From Alcanivorax sp. UBA4485 (GTDB lineage Bacteria; Pseudomonadota; Gammaproteobacteria; Pseudomonadales; Alcanivoracaceae), in NCBI GenBank assembly GCA_002389055.1, contig DGNT01000156.1, forward strand, positions 6,003-19,288: 13,286 nucleotides of DNA. The letters are read 5' to 3'. Below are positions 1 through 5,918 of this stretch, piece after piece; within the stretch, counting starts at the first letter, position 1; each line of letters begins with the position of its first letter. A program made the position numbers and the translations under genes. Under the pieces are notes generated by a model. The model was not told the origin of the DNA. It made no database searches and saw only the letters and a program-made list of their open reading frames with translations.

Positions 1-59
1 CCCGATCCCGGCGCTCCTTGGGGAACTTCACCGCCAAGGCCGCTGCCAAGCTCGGATTT

Positions 60-99
60 GTGAGAGCTTGCCTTGCAAGCGAAAGGCCGGCAACGCCGG
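60..99. repeat. REP-like extragenic palindrome (candidate)
   Basis: Two small hairpins lie side by side. The first has 6-bp arms GCTTGC/GCAAGC at 66-71 and 75-80 with loop CTT, and is preceded by TGTGAGA and followed by GAAAGG. The second has 5-bp arms CCGGC/GCCGG at 87-91 and 95-99 with loop AAC. A GAG-stem-GCGAA layout resembles the REP elements common between genes in pseudomonads and their relatives. The match is by general appearance only, and multi-copy status cannot be seen from one window. Frames 2 and 3 on the + strand are open from the window start to stops at 128-130 and 132-134, so the tail of an unrecognised upstream gene is not excluded. Confidence 0.35.
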
Positions 100-129
100 T
101 CGGCAGGCTCCCAGAGACCTTGAAATGTA

Positions 130-148
130 AATAGGAATGACTTGCATT
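130..148. promoter_or_regulatory. Possible Fur box upstream of exbB-exbD-exbD-tonB
   Basis: The 19-mer AATAGGAATGACTTGCATT matches an extended NATWAT-hexamer Fur site (AATGATAATGATTATCATT) at 13 of 19 positions by hand alignment, and carries the internal inverted repeat GAATG/CATTC. Iron control of TonB-ExbB-ExbD operons is well established in gammaproteobacteria, so the location is sensible. The site overlaps the candidate -35 at 142-147, as expected for repression. A 13/19 match is modest and could be chance. Confidence 0.3.
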
Positions 149-169
149 CAGGCCCTGAACTGCTAGACT
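142..169 (+). promoter_or_regulatory. Candidate sigma70 promoter for the exb-ton operon
   Basis: TTGCAT at 142-147 and TAGACT at 164-169 are separated by 16 bp. The -10 matches TATAAT at four of six positions and the -35 matches TTGACA at three of six, so this is weak. It is the best pair I could find by eye in the leader. It would start transcription about 75 bp before the first gene, just ahead of the hairpin at 180-191. Confidence 0.25.
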
Positions 170-179
170 CCGGCTCTCT

Positions 180-198
180 GGCGATATCGCCTTTTTTT
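180..198 (+). terminator. Terminator-like hairpin with T7 tract in the exbB leader
   Basis: The perfect palindrome GGCGATATCGCC (180-191) is followed at once by seven T (192-198). As RNA it would form a 4-bp GGCG/CGCC stem with an AUAU loop and a U tract, so it is a short, fairly weak intrinsic terminator. It could end a transcript entering from the left. If the promoter at 142-169 is real, it could instead act as a leaky attenuator ahead of exbB. Confidence 0.4.
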
Positions 199-250
199 CT
201 GCCCTTTGTTTCCGTGATGGCGGTATGCGCCCGTCAACAGGAGTTCGGAC

Positions 251-943
251 ATGATGTCTTCCTTGCAGCTTCAACTTCCGGAGTGGTTTGTTGCCGGCGG
301 CCCCGCCATGTGGCTGTTGGCGGTACTGTCAGTGGTGGCTCTGGCCACGCTGATCACCAAGATGCTCCAGTTCGCCCGCCTGCGGCCGGTGGCCAGCAAG
401 CAGGCCGACGCCCTGCTGGAAAGCCTGGAACGCGGCGACGCGCCGGTGGTCGGTGACGCCGGGCGCTCGCCGGTGGATCAGGTGGTGTTGAGCGCCTGGC
501 ACAATCGCGCCATGGACGCGGACAGCTGGGAAGAGGACAGCCTGCGGCGCGGCCGCGAGGCGCTGGAAGACATGCGCGGCGGCCTGCGCACCCTGGAAGT
601 GATCAGCGCGCTGTCGCCGTTGATCGGCCTGCTGGGCACCGTGTTCGGCATGATCGGCGCCTTCCAGGCGCTGGAAGCCGCCGGCTCCCAGGTGGACCCG
701 TCGATTCTGTCCGGCGGCATCTGGGAAGCGCTGCTCACCACCGCCGCCGGTCTTACCGTGGCGATCCCCGCGCTGGCGGCCTTCCATTGGGCCGACCGCA
801 CCATTGAGCTGTGCCGGGAAAAACTGCAGGACCGCCTGGCCCGCCTGAAAGTACAGGTACGCCGGCAAGGCGCCGCGCAACCGGCCAGCGCCGAAGCACC
901 GGCCCGCGATCAGGCCCCGCGCCGGGTCGCCGTCGGCGGCTGA
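251..943 (+). CDS. exbB: ExbB-like proton channel subunit (MotA/TolQ/ExbB family)
   Basis: This 230-aa inner-membrane protein is the pentamer-forming channel subunit that, with ExbD, uses the proton gradient to energise TonB. It has three hydrophobic segments, at about residues 18-38, 116-140 and 155-178. TM2 carries LIGLLGTVFGMIGAF and TM3 carries GGIWEALLTTAAGLTVAIP, the family signatures, with Glu159 at the place of the conserved TM3 Glu. The stretch of about 75 residues between TM1 and TM2 is the usual cytoplasmic loop. The C-terminal tail is rich in Ala, Pro and Arg and looks disordered. AGGAG seven bases before the first ATG supports this start; a second ATG follows directly. The first exbD gene begins 3 bp after the stop. 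TolQ is less likely because exbD and tonB follow and no tol-pal gene is present. Confidence 0.93.
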   Translation: MMSSLQLQLPEWFVAGGPAMWLLAVLSVVALATLITKMLQFARLRPVASKQADALLESLERGDAPVVGDAGRSPVDQVVLSAWHNRAMDADSWEEDSLRRGREALEDMRGGLRTLEVISALSPLIGLLGTVFGMIGAFQALEAAGSQVDPSILSGGIWEALLTTAAGLTVAIPALAAFHWADRTIELCREKLQDRLARLKVQVRRQGAAQPASAEAPARDQAPRRVAVGG

Positions 944-946
944 TCC

Positions 947-1330
947 ATGCACCTGGAACCGGAACGCCATCGCTCCCCGACCATCAGCCTGACACCACTG
1001 ATCGACGTGGTGTTCATCCTGTTGATTTTCTTCATGCTCGCCAGCCGCTTTGGCGACTGGAAGGATCTGCCGGTCAATGTGCTGCCCAGCGAGGCCAGCG
1101 AGCAGCGTGAGGATAAGGACTGGCTGACGCTGACGGTGACCGCCGACGGTCAGGTGGAGATGGAAGGCGAACGCTATGCGGTAACGGCCCTGGCGGAGCG
1201 CCTGCAAGGGCGGGACGACACGGTATTGATCACCGGCGAAGCGGACGCGCCGCTGCAGGCCGCCCTTGCCACCCTGGACGCGGCCCGCGCCGCCGGCATC
1301 GAGGACGTGCAGCTGGAGCTGATGCCATGA
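947..1330 (+). CDS. exbD: ExbD/TolR-family protein, proton-carrying copy
   Basis: This 127-aa protein has one N-terminal membrane helix (about residues 14-34) and a periplasmic domain. It partners ExbB to convert proton flow into TonB motion. The helix reads TPLIDVVFILLIFFML. Asp20 is the family's essential protonatable residue (Asp25 in E. coli ExbD). The periplasmic part ends with the usual pattern of repeated alpha-beta units (ALATLDAARAAGIEDVQLELMP). It starts 3 bp after exbB and its stop overlaps the next start by 4 bp (ATGA), so the two are translationally coupled. It is about the usual length for a small ExbD. Compare it with the following paralogue, which has Asn at this site. Confidence 0.93.
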   Translation: MHLEPERHRSPTISLTPLIDVVFILLIFFMLASRFGDWKDLPVNVLPSEASEQREDKDWLTLTVTADGQVEMEGERYAVTALAERLQGRDDTVLITGEADAPLQAALATLDAARAAGIEDVQLELMP

Positions 1331-1791
1331 ATCTGGAATCCCCGGACAGTGGCCGCCGCCCGCCCCTGGAGCCGGTGCTGCCGCTGATCAATGTGGTGTT
1401 CCTGCTGCTGATCTTCTTCATGGTGGCTGGCCAGCTGGCGCCACGACCGGAAGGGAACGTGGATGCACCGGACAGCGCCAGCGCCGACACCAAGGAAAAC
1501 CTGGATCAGTTCATGCTGGTGCTGGACAAGGAAGGCCGGCTGCTGCATCAGGGCCAGCCGGTGGATACGACCCGGGTGGCCGATTTGATCCGTGAGCACC
1601 GGCGGGCCGCCGCGTCCGACACCGACGCGACACAATCCAAGGCCGCCGAAGGCACCGACGCCAAACAGCCGGTGCGCCTGATGGCCGACGCCGACACCGC
1701 GCTCAGCACCCTGCGTGACAGCCTGGAAACCCTGCGCGACGCCGGCGTGGAAGAAGTACGCCTGGTAACCCGGAGTAAAAGCACACCGTGA
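1327..1791 (+). CDS. Second ExbD-family protein with Asn in place of the key Asp
   Basis: This 154-aa paralogue of the preceding ExbD has the same topology: a short cytoplasmic N-terminus, one helix (about residues 17-36) and a periplasmic domain ending DSLETLRDAGVEEVRLVT. The helix reads LPLINVVFLLLIFFMV. Asn22 (codon AAT at 1390-1392) stands exactly where the other copy has Asp20. Loss of the acid should stop proton relay through this subunit, because D25N in E. coli ExbD is known to be inactive. The rest of the helix is well kept, so the gene does not look decayed. Residues about 92-115 are a polar Ala/Asp/Thr/Lys insertion absent from the first copy. Because ExbD works as a dimer, a mixed Asp/Asn dimer is possible; this is inference. 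The stop overlaps the tonB start. Confidence 0.9.
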   Translation: MNLESPDSGRRPPLEPVLPLINVVFLLLIFFMVAGQLAPRPEGNVDAPDSASADTKENLDQFMLVLDKEGRLLHQGQPVDTTRVADLIREHRRAAASDTDATQSKAAEGTDAKQPVRLMADADTALSTLRDSLETLRDAGVEEVRLVTRSKSTP

Positions 1792-2549
1792 TGTCCAAAC
1801 CCCGCGTGATTCTCGCCTGGAGCCTGGCCCTGGCCGCCCACGCCGTATTGCTGGTGGGTGTGGGCAGCATGACCCTGGCCGGTGGGCGCCCCGCCAAGGA
1901 GGGCCAACAGCAGTCGGTCACCCTGAATCTGGCGCCAAAGCCCAGTGACAGCCCGGTGGCCACCGCCCCGGAGCCGGCACCAAAACCGCAACCCGAGCCA
2001 AAGCCGGAACCCAAGCCGGAGCCAAAACCGAAACCCAAACCGGAACCCAAGCCCGAGCCGAAGCCGAAACCCGAGCCCAAACCGGAACCGAAACCGGAGC
2101 CGAAGCCCGAACCGGAACCTGAGCCGGAAACCGAACCGGCGGCGCCCGCGGAGAAGCAGGATACGGAAACCCGCACCGCCGACCAGGCCCAGCAGCAGCC
2201 CCAAGGCCAGAAGGGCATTGCCGGCGACCCCGGCGAAGGCGTGCGCCAAAGCGGCGACCACGACAACCTGATGGATCGCTATCTGGGTAAGGTCCGCGAT
2301 ACCATTGAATACAATAAGGAGTATCCGGCACGGGCGCGCATGCGGCGCCAGCAAGGTGTGGTGGTCGTGGAATTCTTTCTGGACAGCGATGGCCGCGCCC
2401 AGGACGTCAACCTCAAGACCAGTTCCAACAGCCGTATCCTCGACCAGCAATCCCTGGAGCTGGTGCGCCGCCTGCGGTTCCCGGAGCCCCCCTCGGAGCT
2501 GGCCTCGGAACTGATTGAAGTGACCGTGCCGATCCACTACAGCCTGTAA
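1791..2549 (+). CDS. tonB: TonB energy-transducing protein
   Basis: This 252-aa protein spans the periplasm and passes ExbB/ExbD energy to TonB-dependent outer-membrane receptors. From the N-terminus it has a signal-anchor helix (about residues 8-28) containing a His (AAHAVLLV), as in the TonB anchor; a long rigid Pro-Glu/Pro-Lys segment (about 60-119); a Gln-rich linker; and a C-terminal TonB domain from about 165. The domain shows the family pattern YPARARMRRQQG, VVVVEFFLDSDG, then LDQQSLELVRRLRFPEPP. The ATG at 1791 shares its A with the previous stop (TGATG). A GTG at 1788 would add one residue and sits nearer the GGAG at 1772-1775, so either start is possible. It is the fourth gene of the operon, with the ZIP gene 15 bp on. 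Confidence 0.95.
   Translation: MSKPRVILAWSLALAAHAVLLVGVGSMTLAGGRPAKEGQQQSVTLNLAPKPSDSPVATAPEPAPKPQPEPKPEPKPEPKPKPKPEPKPEPKPKPEPKPEPKPEPKPEPEPEPETEPAAPAEKQDTETRTADQAQQQPQGQKGIAGDPGEGVRQSGDHDNLMDRYLGKVRDTIEYNKEYPARARMRRQQGVVVVEFFLDSDGRAQDVNLKTSSNSRILDQQSLELVRRLRFPEPPSELASELIEVTVPIHYSL
1968..2147 (+). repeat. Hexanucleotide-type repeat coding the TonB Pro-Glu/Pro-Lys spacer
   Basis: About 60 codons alternate Pro (mostly CCG/CCC) with Glu or Lys (GAG/GAA/AAG/AAA), giving imperfect 6-bp tandem units. The encoded segment is an extended, charged rod that lets TonB reach across the periplasm. Glu and Lys alternate in blocks early on, while the last units are all Glu. Such tracts change length easily by slippage. 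The repeat also keeps other frames open on both strands, producing spurious ORFs. Confidence 0.85.
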
Positions 2550-2564
2550 CGCGGAGCCCGGACC

Positions 2565-3281
2565 ATGGAGGCGTTACCCCAAGCGCTGCTACTCAGCCTG
2601 GTGGCCGGCGCCACCATCCCGCTGGGCGGCCTGCTCGCCCGTTATGAACGTATTCACCCCAACTGGCTGGAAGCGGAATTCCGGCATAGCGTGATTGCCT
2701 TCGGCGGCGGCGCCCTGCTCGCCGCCGTGGCGCTGGTGCTGATCCCCGAAGGCAGCGCCCGCTTACCCCAAGCCGTCACGCTGTTGGCGTTCGTCGCCGG
2801 CGGCGTAGTGTTCATGCTCGCCGATCGGGCGCTGGCCCGGCGAGGCGGCGCCGGCGCGCAACTGATGGCCATGTTGCTGGATTTCATTCCCGAAGCCATC
2901 GCCCTGGGCGCCACTCTGGCCGCCGGCCAGGGCGGGGGCGTTTTGCTGGCGCTGCTGATCGCCCTGCAGAACGGGCCGGAAGGTTTCAACGCCTATCGTG
3001 AGATGCGCCGAGGCACACAGGTCAGCGCCCGGCGTTTGCTGTGGGTGTTCACCGCGCTGGCATTACTGGGGCCGTTATCCGCCTGGGTCGGCGCGGCCTG
3101 GCTGGCCGACGCGCACCAACTGCTGGGCGCGATTATGGTGTTCGCCGCCGGCGGCATTCTCTATCTGATCTTTCAGGACATCGCCCCCCAGGCCAGACTG
3201 CGCTATCACTGGGGCCCGCCCCTGGGGGCGGTCGCCGGCTTCAGCCTGGGGCTAGCCGGTCATCTGTTGACCGGCGGCTGA
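2565..3281 (+). CDS. ZIP-family divalent metal transporter
   Basis: This 238-aa, very hydrophobic protein has about eight predicted membrane segments. ZIP transporters move zinc, iron or manganese into the cytoplasm. The two metal-binding helices are visible: LLDFIPEAIALGATL (Asp106, Pro109, Glu110) and ALQNGPEGFNAYREMR (Gln135, Asn136, Pro138, Glu139). In the usual HNxPEG motif of TM4 the His is Asp here and the Asn is Phe, so the binuclear site is altered. Substrate cannot be told from sequence; zinc or iron is the default guess for the family. GGAG lies about eight bases before the ATG, and the gene starts 15 bp after tonB, so it probably shares its transcript and perhaps iron control. Confidence 0.85.
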   Translation: MEALPQALLLSLVAGATIPLGGLLARYERIHPNWLEAEFRHSVIAFGGGALLAAVALVLIPEGSARLPQAVTLLAFVAGGVVFMLADRALARRGGAGAQLMAMLLDFIPEAIALGATLAAGQGGGVLLALLIALQNGPEGFNAYREMRRGTQVSARRLLWVFTALALLGPLSAWVGAAWLADAHQLLGAIMVFAAGGILYLIFQDIAPQARLRYHWGPPLGAVAGFSLGLAGHLLTGG

Positions 3282-3289
3282 CGCCGCCG
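3272..3289. terminator. GC hairpin across the ZIP stop codon in a convergent gap (candidate)
   Basis: CGGCGGC (3272-3278) and GCCGCCG (3283-3289) form a perfect 7-bp stem with a TGAC loop that contains the ZIP TGA stop. It lies in the 13-bp gap between the convergent ZIP and ubiX genes and could serve both strands. There is no T tract on either side, so it may be only a pausing or stabilising stem. Confidence 0.35.
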
Positions 3290-3294
3290 CGCCG

Positions 3295-3909
3295 TCACTC
3301 GCCCCAGCGCTTGACCAGGGTCTGTTCCACGCCGAGCTGGTCGAGAATCCGCGCCACCACGAAATCCACCAGATCCGCCACGCTTTGCGGGCGATGATAA
3401 AAGCCCGGCGCCGCCGGCAGGATGGTGACCCCCAGGCGCGACAGCTTGAGCATGTTTTCCAGATGAATGGCCGAGAACGGGCTTTCCCGGGGCACCAGAA
3501 TCAACTGGCGGTGTTCCTTCAGCGCCACGTCCGCCGCCCGCTCGATCAAATTGTCGCTGGCACCGCTGGCAATCGCCGAAAGCGTGCCGGTCGAACAGGG
3601 GCAGACCACCATCGACGCCGGCGCGCCGGAGCCAGACGCCACCGGCGCGGTCCACTGCTCCAAACCGCACACCGTGAGCACGCCCTTTTCGGTGGCGGCG
3701 AAATCACGCAACGCGGCCTCCGCCTTGCCGGTGCCGGCGGGCAGACTCAAATCCGTTTCCATGCCGATCACCACCCGTGCCGCCTTGGACAGGATCACGA
3801 ACACTTCGCAATCCGCCGCCAGCAGACACTGCAGTAACCGCAGGCCATAGGGGGCGCCGGACGCGCCGGTAAACGCCAGGGTGACCCGTTGGCGGCCTGA
3901 CTCACTCAT
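3295..3909 (-). CDS. ubiX: UbiX flavin prenyltransferase
   Basis: This 204-aa enzyme attaches dimethylallyl phosphate to FMN to make prenylated FMN, the cofactor of UbiD-type decarboxylases (ubiquinone synthesis and related reactions). Visible family motifs are TGASGAPYG (residues 14-22, FMN phosphate site), SGSGAPASMVVCPCSTGTLSAIASG (about 92-116), DNLIERAADVALKE, LVPRESP (Arg141, Glu142) and PGFYHRPQ (Tyr171). The Glu and Tyr correspond to catalytic residues known in the Pseudomonas enzyme. The ATG at 3909 is chosen because GGGAG at 3918-3922 lies eight bases upstream; a GTG at 3918 would add three residues. It overlaps the mpl stop by 8 bp, so the two are co-transcribed. No ubiD is present in the window. 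Confidence 0.95.
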   Translation of the reverse strand: MSESGRQRVTLAFTGASGAPYGLRLLQCLLAADCEVFVILSKAARVVIGMETDLSLPAGTGKAEAALRDFAATEKGVLTVCGLEQWTAPVASGSGAPASMVVCPCSTGTLSAIASGASDNLIERAADVALKEHRQLILVPRESPFSAIHLENMLKLSRLGVTILPAAPGFYHRPQSVADLVDFVVARILDQLGVEQTLVKRWGE

Positions 3910-5311
3910 GCTTGTCACTCCCGGAGGTTGAACGTTGACGCGGCAGCCGTTGCTGCGGCGACCGTTGACGCAGTGCCGTCAGCAGCTTTTCATGCACGCC
4001 GCCAAAGCCGCCGTTGCTCATAATCACCACGTTGAGCGGACCGGGCTGGGCCGCCACCGACGCCACCAGGGCGTCCAGGTCGGTTTCCACGCGGGCCGGC
4101 ACCGGCGACCCGGCGACCACCGCCTCCAACGACCACTCCAGTCCCGGTGGCTGATACCAGATTACCTGGTCCGCGTCGCGCGCGCTGGCGGCCAGCGCCT
4201 CACGGTGACGGCCCAGACGCATGGTGTTGGAGCGCGGTTCGATCACCGCCAGCACCGGCTCGTCGCCGACCCGGCGGCGCAGCCCGTCCAGGGTCGTGGC
4301 GATGGCGGTGGGGTGGTGGGCGAAGTCGTCGTAGACGCGCACGCCGTCCACTTCGCCGCGCAGCTCCATGCGACGCTTCACACCCTGGAAACGGCCCAGG
4401 GCGGCGGCGCCGTCTTCCAGGGTCACGCCCACATGGCGCGCCGCCAGCAGCGCCGCCATGGCGTTATTGACGTTGTGGCGGCCGGTGAGCGACCAATCGA
4501 CCACGGCAATATCTGTCCCCTTTTCCAGAACGGTGAAACGGGAGCCGTCCGGGCGCTCCAGTCGATAGCCCGGGTCGGCCTGTTCGCCGAACCGCTCCAC
4601 CTCGCTCCAGCAGCCCCGCGCCAGCGTCTCTTCCAGGGCCGCCTCGCCATGGGGCAGGATCACCCGGCCCAACGACGGCACGGTGCGCAGCAGATGGTGA
4701 AACTGTGTCTGAATCGCGGCCAGATCCGGGAAGATATCCGCGTGGTCGAACTCCAGATTATTCAGTACCGCGGTGCGCGGCCGGTAGTGGACGAACTTAC
4801 TGCGCTTGTCGAAAAAGGCGGTGTCGTATTCGTCTGCCTCGACCACGAAGAACGGCGTGCCGCCGAGCCGCGCGGAAACCCCGAAGTTACCCGGCACGCC
4901 GCCGATCAGATAGCCCGGGTCGAGGCCGGCGTGTTCCAGAATCCAGGCCAGCATGGACGCGGTGGTGGTTTTACCGTGGGTGCCGGCCACCGCCAGCACC
5001 CAGCGCCCGGGCAGCACCACCTCGGCGAGCAATTGCGCGCCGGACGTGTAGGGCATGCCCTGGTCGAGCACATGCTCCACCGCCGGGTTGCCGCGGCTCA
5101 GAGCGTTGCCGATCACCACCAGATCCGGGGCCGGCTCCAGCTGCGCCGGATCGTAGCCCTGGATCAACTCAATGCCGGCGGCGCTGAGCTGGTCGCTCAT
5201 CGGCGGGTAGACGTTCTGATCGGAGCCGGTGACCCGGTGCCCCTGGGCCCGGACCAGTTGCGCCAGCGAGCCCATGAAGGTGCCGCAGACGCCGAGAATA
5301 TGGATGTGCAT
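3902..5311 (-). CDS. mpl: Mpl: UDP-N-acetylmuramate:tripeptide ligase
   Basis: This 469-aa cytoplasmic ATP-dependent ligase joins recycled L-Ala-gamma-D-Glu-meso-Dap directly to UDP-MurNAc in cell-wall recycling. It is a Mur-ligase relative and matches E. coli Mpl in length and motifs: HIHILGVCGTFMGSLA at the N-terminus, GSDQNVYPPMS, the P-loop GTHGKTTT (110-117), ADEYDTAFFDKRSKFVHY, LEFDHADIF, VYDDFAHHPTAI, EPRSNTM and MSNGGFGG. The ATG at 5311 is chosen because it matches the E. coli start and has GAGG six bases upstream (5318-5321). The frame stays open to 5383, but those 24 extra residues look unrelated. The start codon of ubiX lies inside its 3' end. The gene is transcribed divergently from maoC. 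Confidence 0.96.
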   Translation of the reverse strand: MHIHILGVCGTFMGSLAQLVRAQGHRVTGSDQNVYPPMSDQLSAAGIELIQGYDPAQLEPAPDLVVIGNALSRGNPAVEHVLDQGMPYTSGAQLLAEVVLPGRWVLAVAGTHGKTTTASMLAWILEHAGLDPGYLIGGVPGNFGVSARLGGTPFFVVEADEYDTAFFDKRSKFVHYRPRTAVLNNLEFDHADIFPDLAAIQTQFHHLLRTVPSLGRVILPHGEAALEETLARGCWSEVERFGEQADPGYRLERPDGSRFTVLEKGTDIAVVDWSLTGRHNVNNAMAALLAARHVGVTLEDGAAALGRFQGVKRRMELRGEVDGVRVYDDFAHHPTAIATTLDGLRRRVGDEPVLAVIEPRSNTMRLGRHREALAASARDADQVIWYQPPGLEWSLEAVVAGSPVPARVETDLDALVASVAAQPGPLNVVIMSNGGFGGVHEKLLTALRQRSPQQRLPRQRSTSGSDKHE

Positions 5312-5350
5312 GAAGAACCTCGAAGAAACCTCACGGCAGGATACAACATC

Positions 5351-5430
5351 GGCTTCAGGCCACAAGCCGGCAGCCCCCGGCAAGCACCGTTTTTCAGCTT
5401 GAAGCTTGCGCCTTGAAGCCTGAAGCTATC
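5351..5430. repeat. Inverted array of degenerate 7-bp repeats (AGCTTGA type)
   Basis: The right half (5396-5430) splits into five heptamers: AGCTTGA, AGCTTGC, GCCTTGA, AGCCTGA and AGCTATC. The left half (5351-5385) carries related units in the opposite orientation: GGCTTCA, GGCCACA, AGCCGGC, AGCCCCC and GGCAAGC. GCTTCAGGC (5352-5360) and GCCTGAAGC (5418-5426) are perfect reverse complements, so the array can fold into one long imperfect stem. It sits in the 148-bp gap between the divergent mpl and maoC genes, where their promoters must also lie; I found no convincing promoter there by eye. Confidence 0.6.
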
Positions 5431-5459
5431 TCCTTTTTGAATCGTTCGAGGAGAGACCA

Positions 5460-5918
5460 ATGCTGACAATCAACGGCCCCGAAGAGCTGAAAAGCTGGGA
5501 AGGCAAGGAACTGGGCGTCACCGAATGGATGACGGTCAGCCAGGAGCGCATCAATCAGTTCGCCGAAGCCACCGGCGACCACCAGTGGATTCACGTGGAC
5601 GTGGAGCGCGCCAAGAAAGAATCGCCCATGGGCGGCCCAATCGCGCACGGCTATCTGACGCTGTCGCTGATCCCCATGTTCAAGGACGAAATCTACGCCG
5701 TCGAAGGCGCCAAGGCGGGCCTGAACTACGGCCTCAACAGCTGCCGCTTCCTGGCACCGGTGCCCGCCGGCGCGCGCGTACGCGGCCGCTTCGTAATGAA
5801 ATCCGTCGCCGCCAAAGGCGACGGCCGCTACCTGCTCTGCAACGAAGTCACCATCGAACTGGAAGGCAGCGACAAACCCGCCTGCGTCGCCGAAAGCCTC
5901 GGCATGGTCCTGTTTTAG
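5460..5918 (+). CDS. MaoC-family (R)-specific enoyl-CoA hydratase-like protein
   Basis: This 152-aa hot-dog-fold protein belongs to the MaoC/PhaJ-like dehydratase family, which hydrates trans-2-enoyl-CoA to (R)-3-hydroxyacyl-CoA. The hydratase signature is clear: INQFAEATGDHQWIHVDVERA, then SPMGGPIAHGYLTLSL. Asp40 and His45 have the spacing of the catalytic Asp/His pair of PhaJ-type hydratases. The true substrate is unknown; links to polyhydroxyalkanoate or fatty-acid metabolism are family expectations only. A strong GAGGAG lies just upstream of the ATG. It stands alone on the + strand, with mpl divergent on one side and fmdB convergent on the other, and is flanked on both sides by heptamer repeat palindromes. 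The last three bases (TAG stop) are also the first three bases of the downstream repeat. Confidence 0.93.
   Translation: MLTINGPEELKSWEGKELGVTEWMTVSQERINQFAEATGDHQWIHVDVERAKKESPMGGPIAHGYLTLSLIPMFKDEIYAVEGAKAGLNYGLNSCRFLAPVPAGARVRGRFVMKSVAAKGDGRYLLCNEVTIELEGSDKPACVAESLGMVLF

Noticed and set aside
1968..2147. Tandem repeats considered as a CRISPR or regulatory repeat
   Set aside because: They are in frame and encode the alternating Pro-Glu/Pro-Lys rod of TonB; there are no spacers.
1548..2537. Long minus-strand frame with repeated Gly/Phe/Arg or Gly/Ser codons opposite tonB
   Set aside because: The repeat is the reverse reading of the TonB Pro-Glu/Pro-Lys tract; no start signal or independent support.
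3295..5311. mpl-ubiX considered an unusual metabolic pairing
   Set aside because: The same neighbours occur in Pseudomonas aeruginosa as I recall its gene order, so it is an ordinary inherited arrangement.
5312..5383. 24-residue N-terminal extension of mpl
   Set aside because: The residues do not match the family; the internal ATG aligns with the E. coli start and has GAGG at proper spacing. The extension would also run into the heptamer repeats.
3935..5416. 493-codon open frame on the + strand, nearly as long as mpl
   Set aside because: It is a mirror frame of mpl, rich in His, Arg and Gln, with no family motif. mpl itself matches E. coli Mpl throughout.
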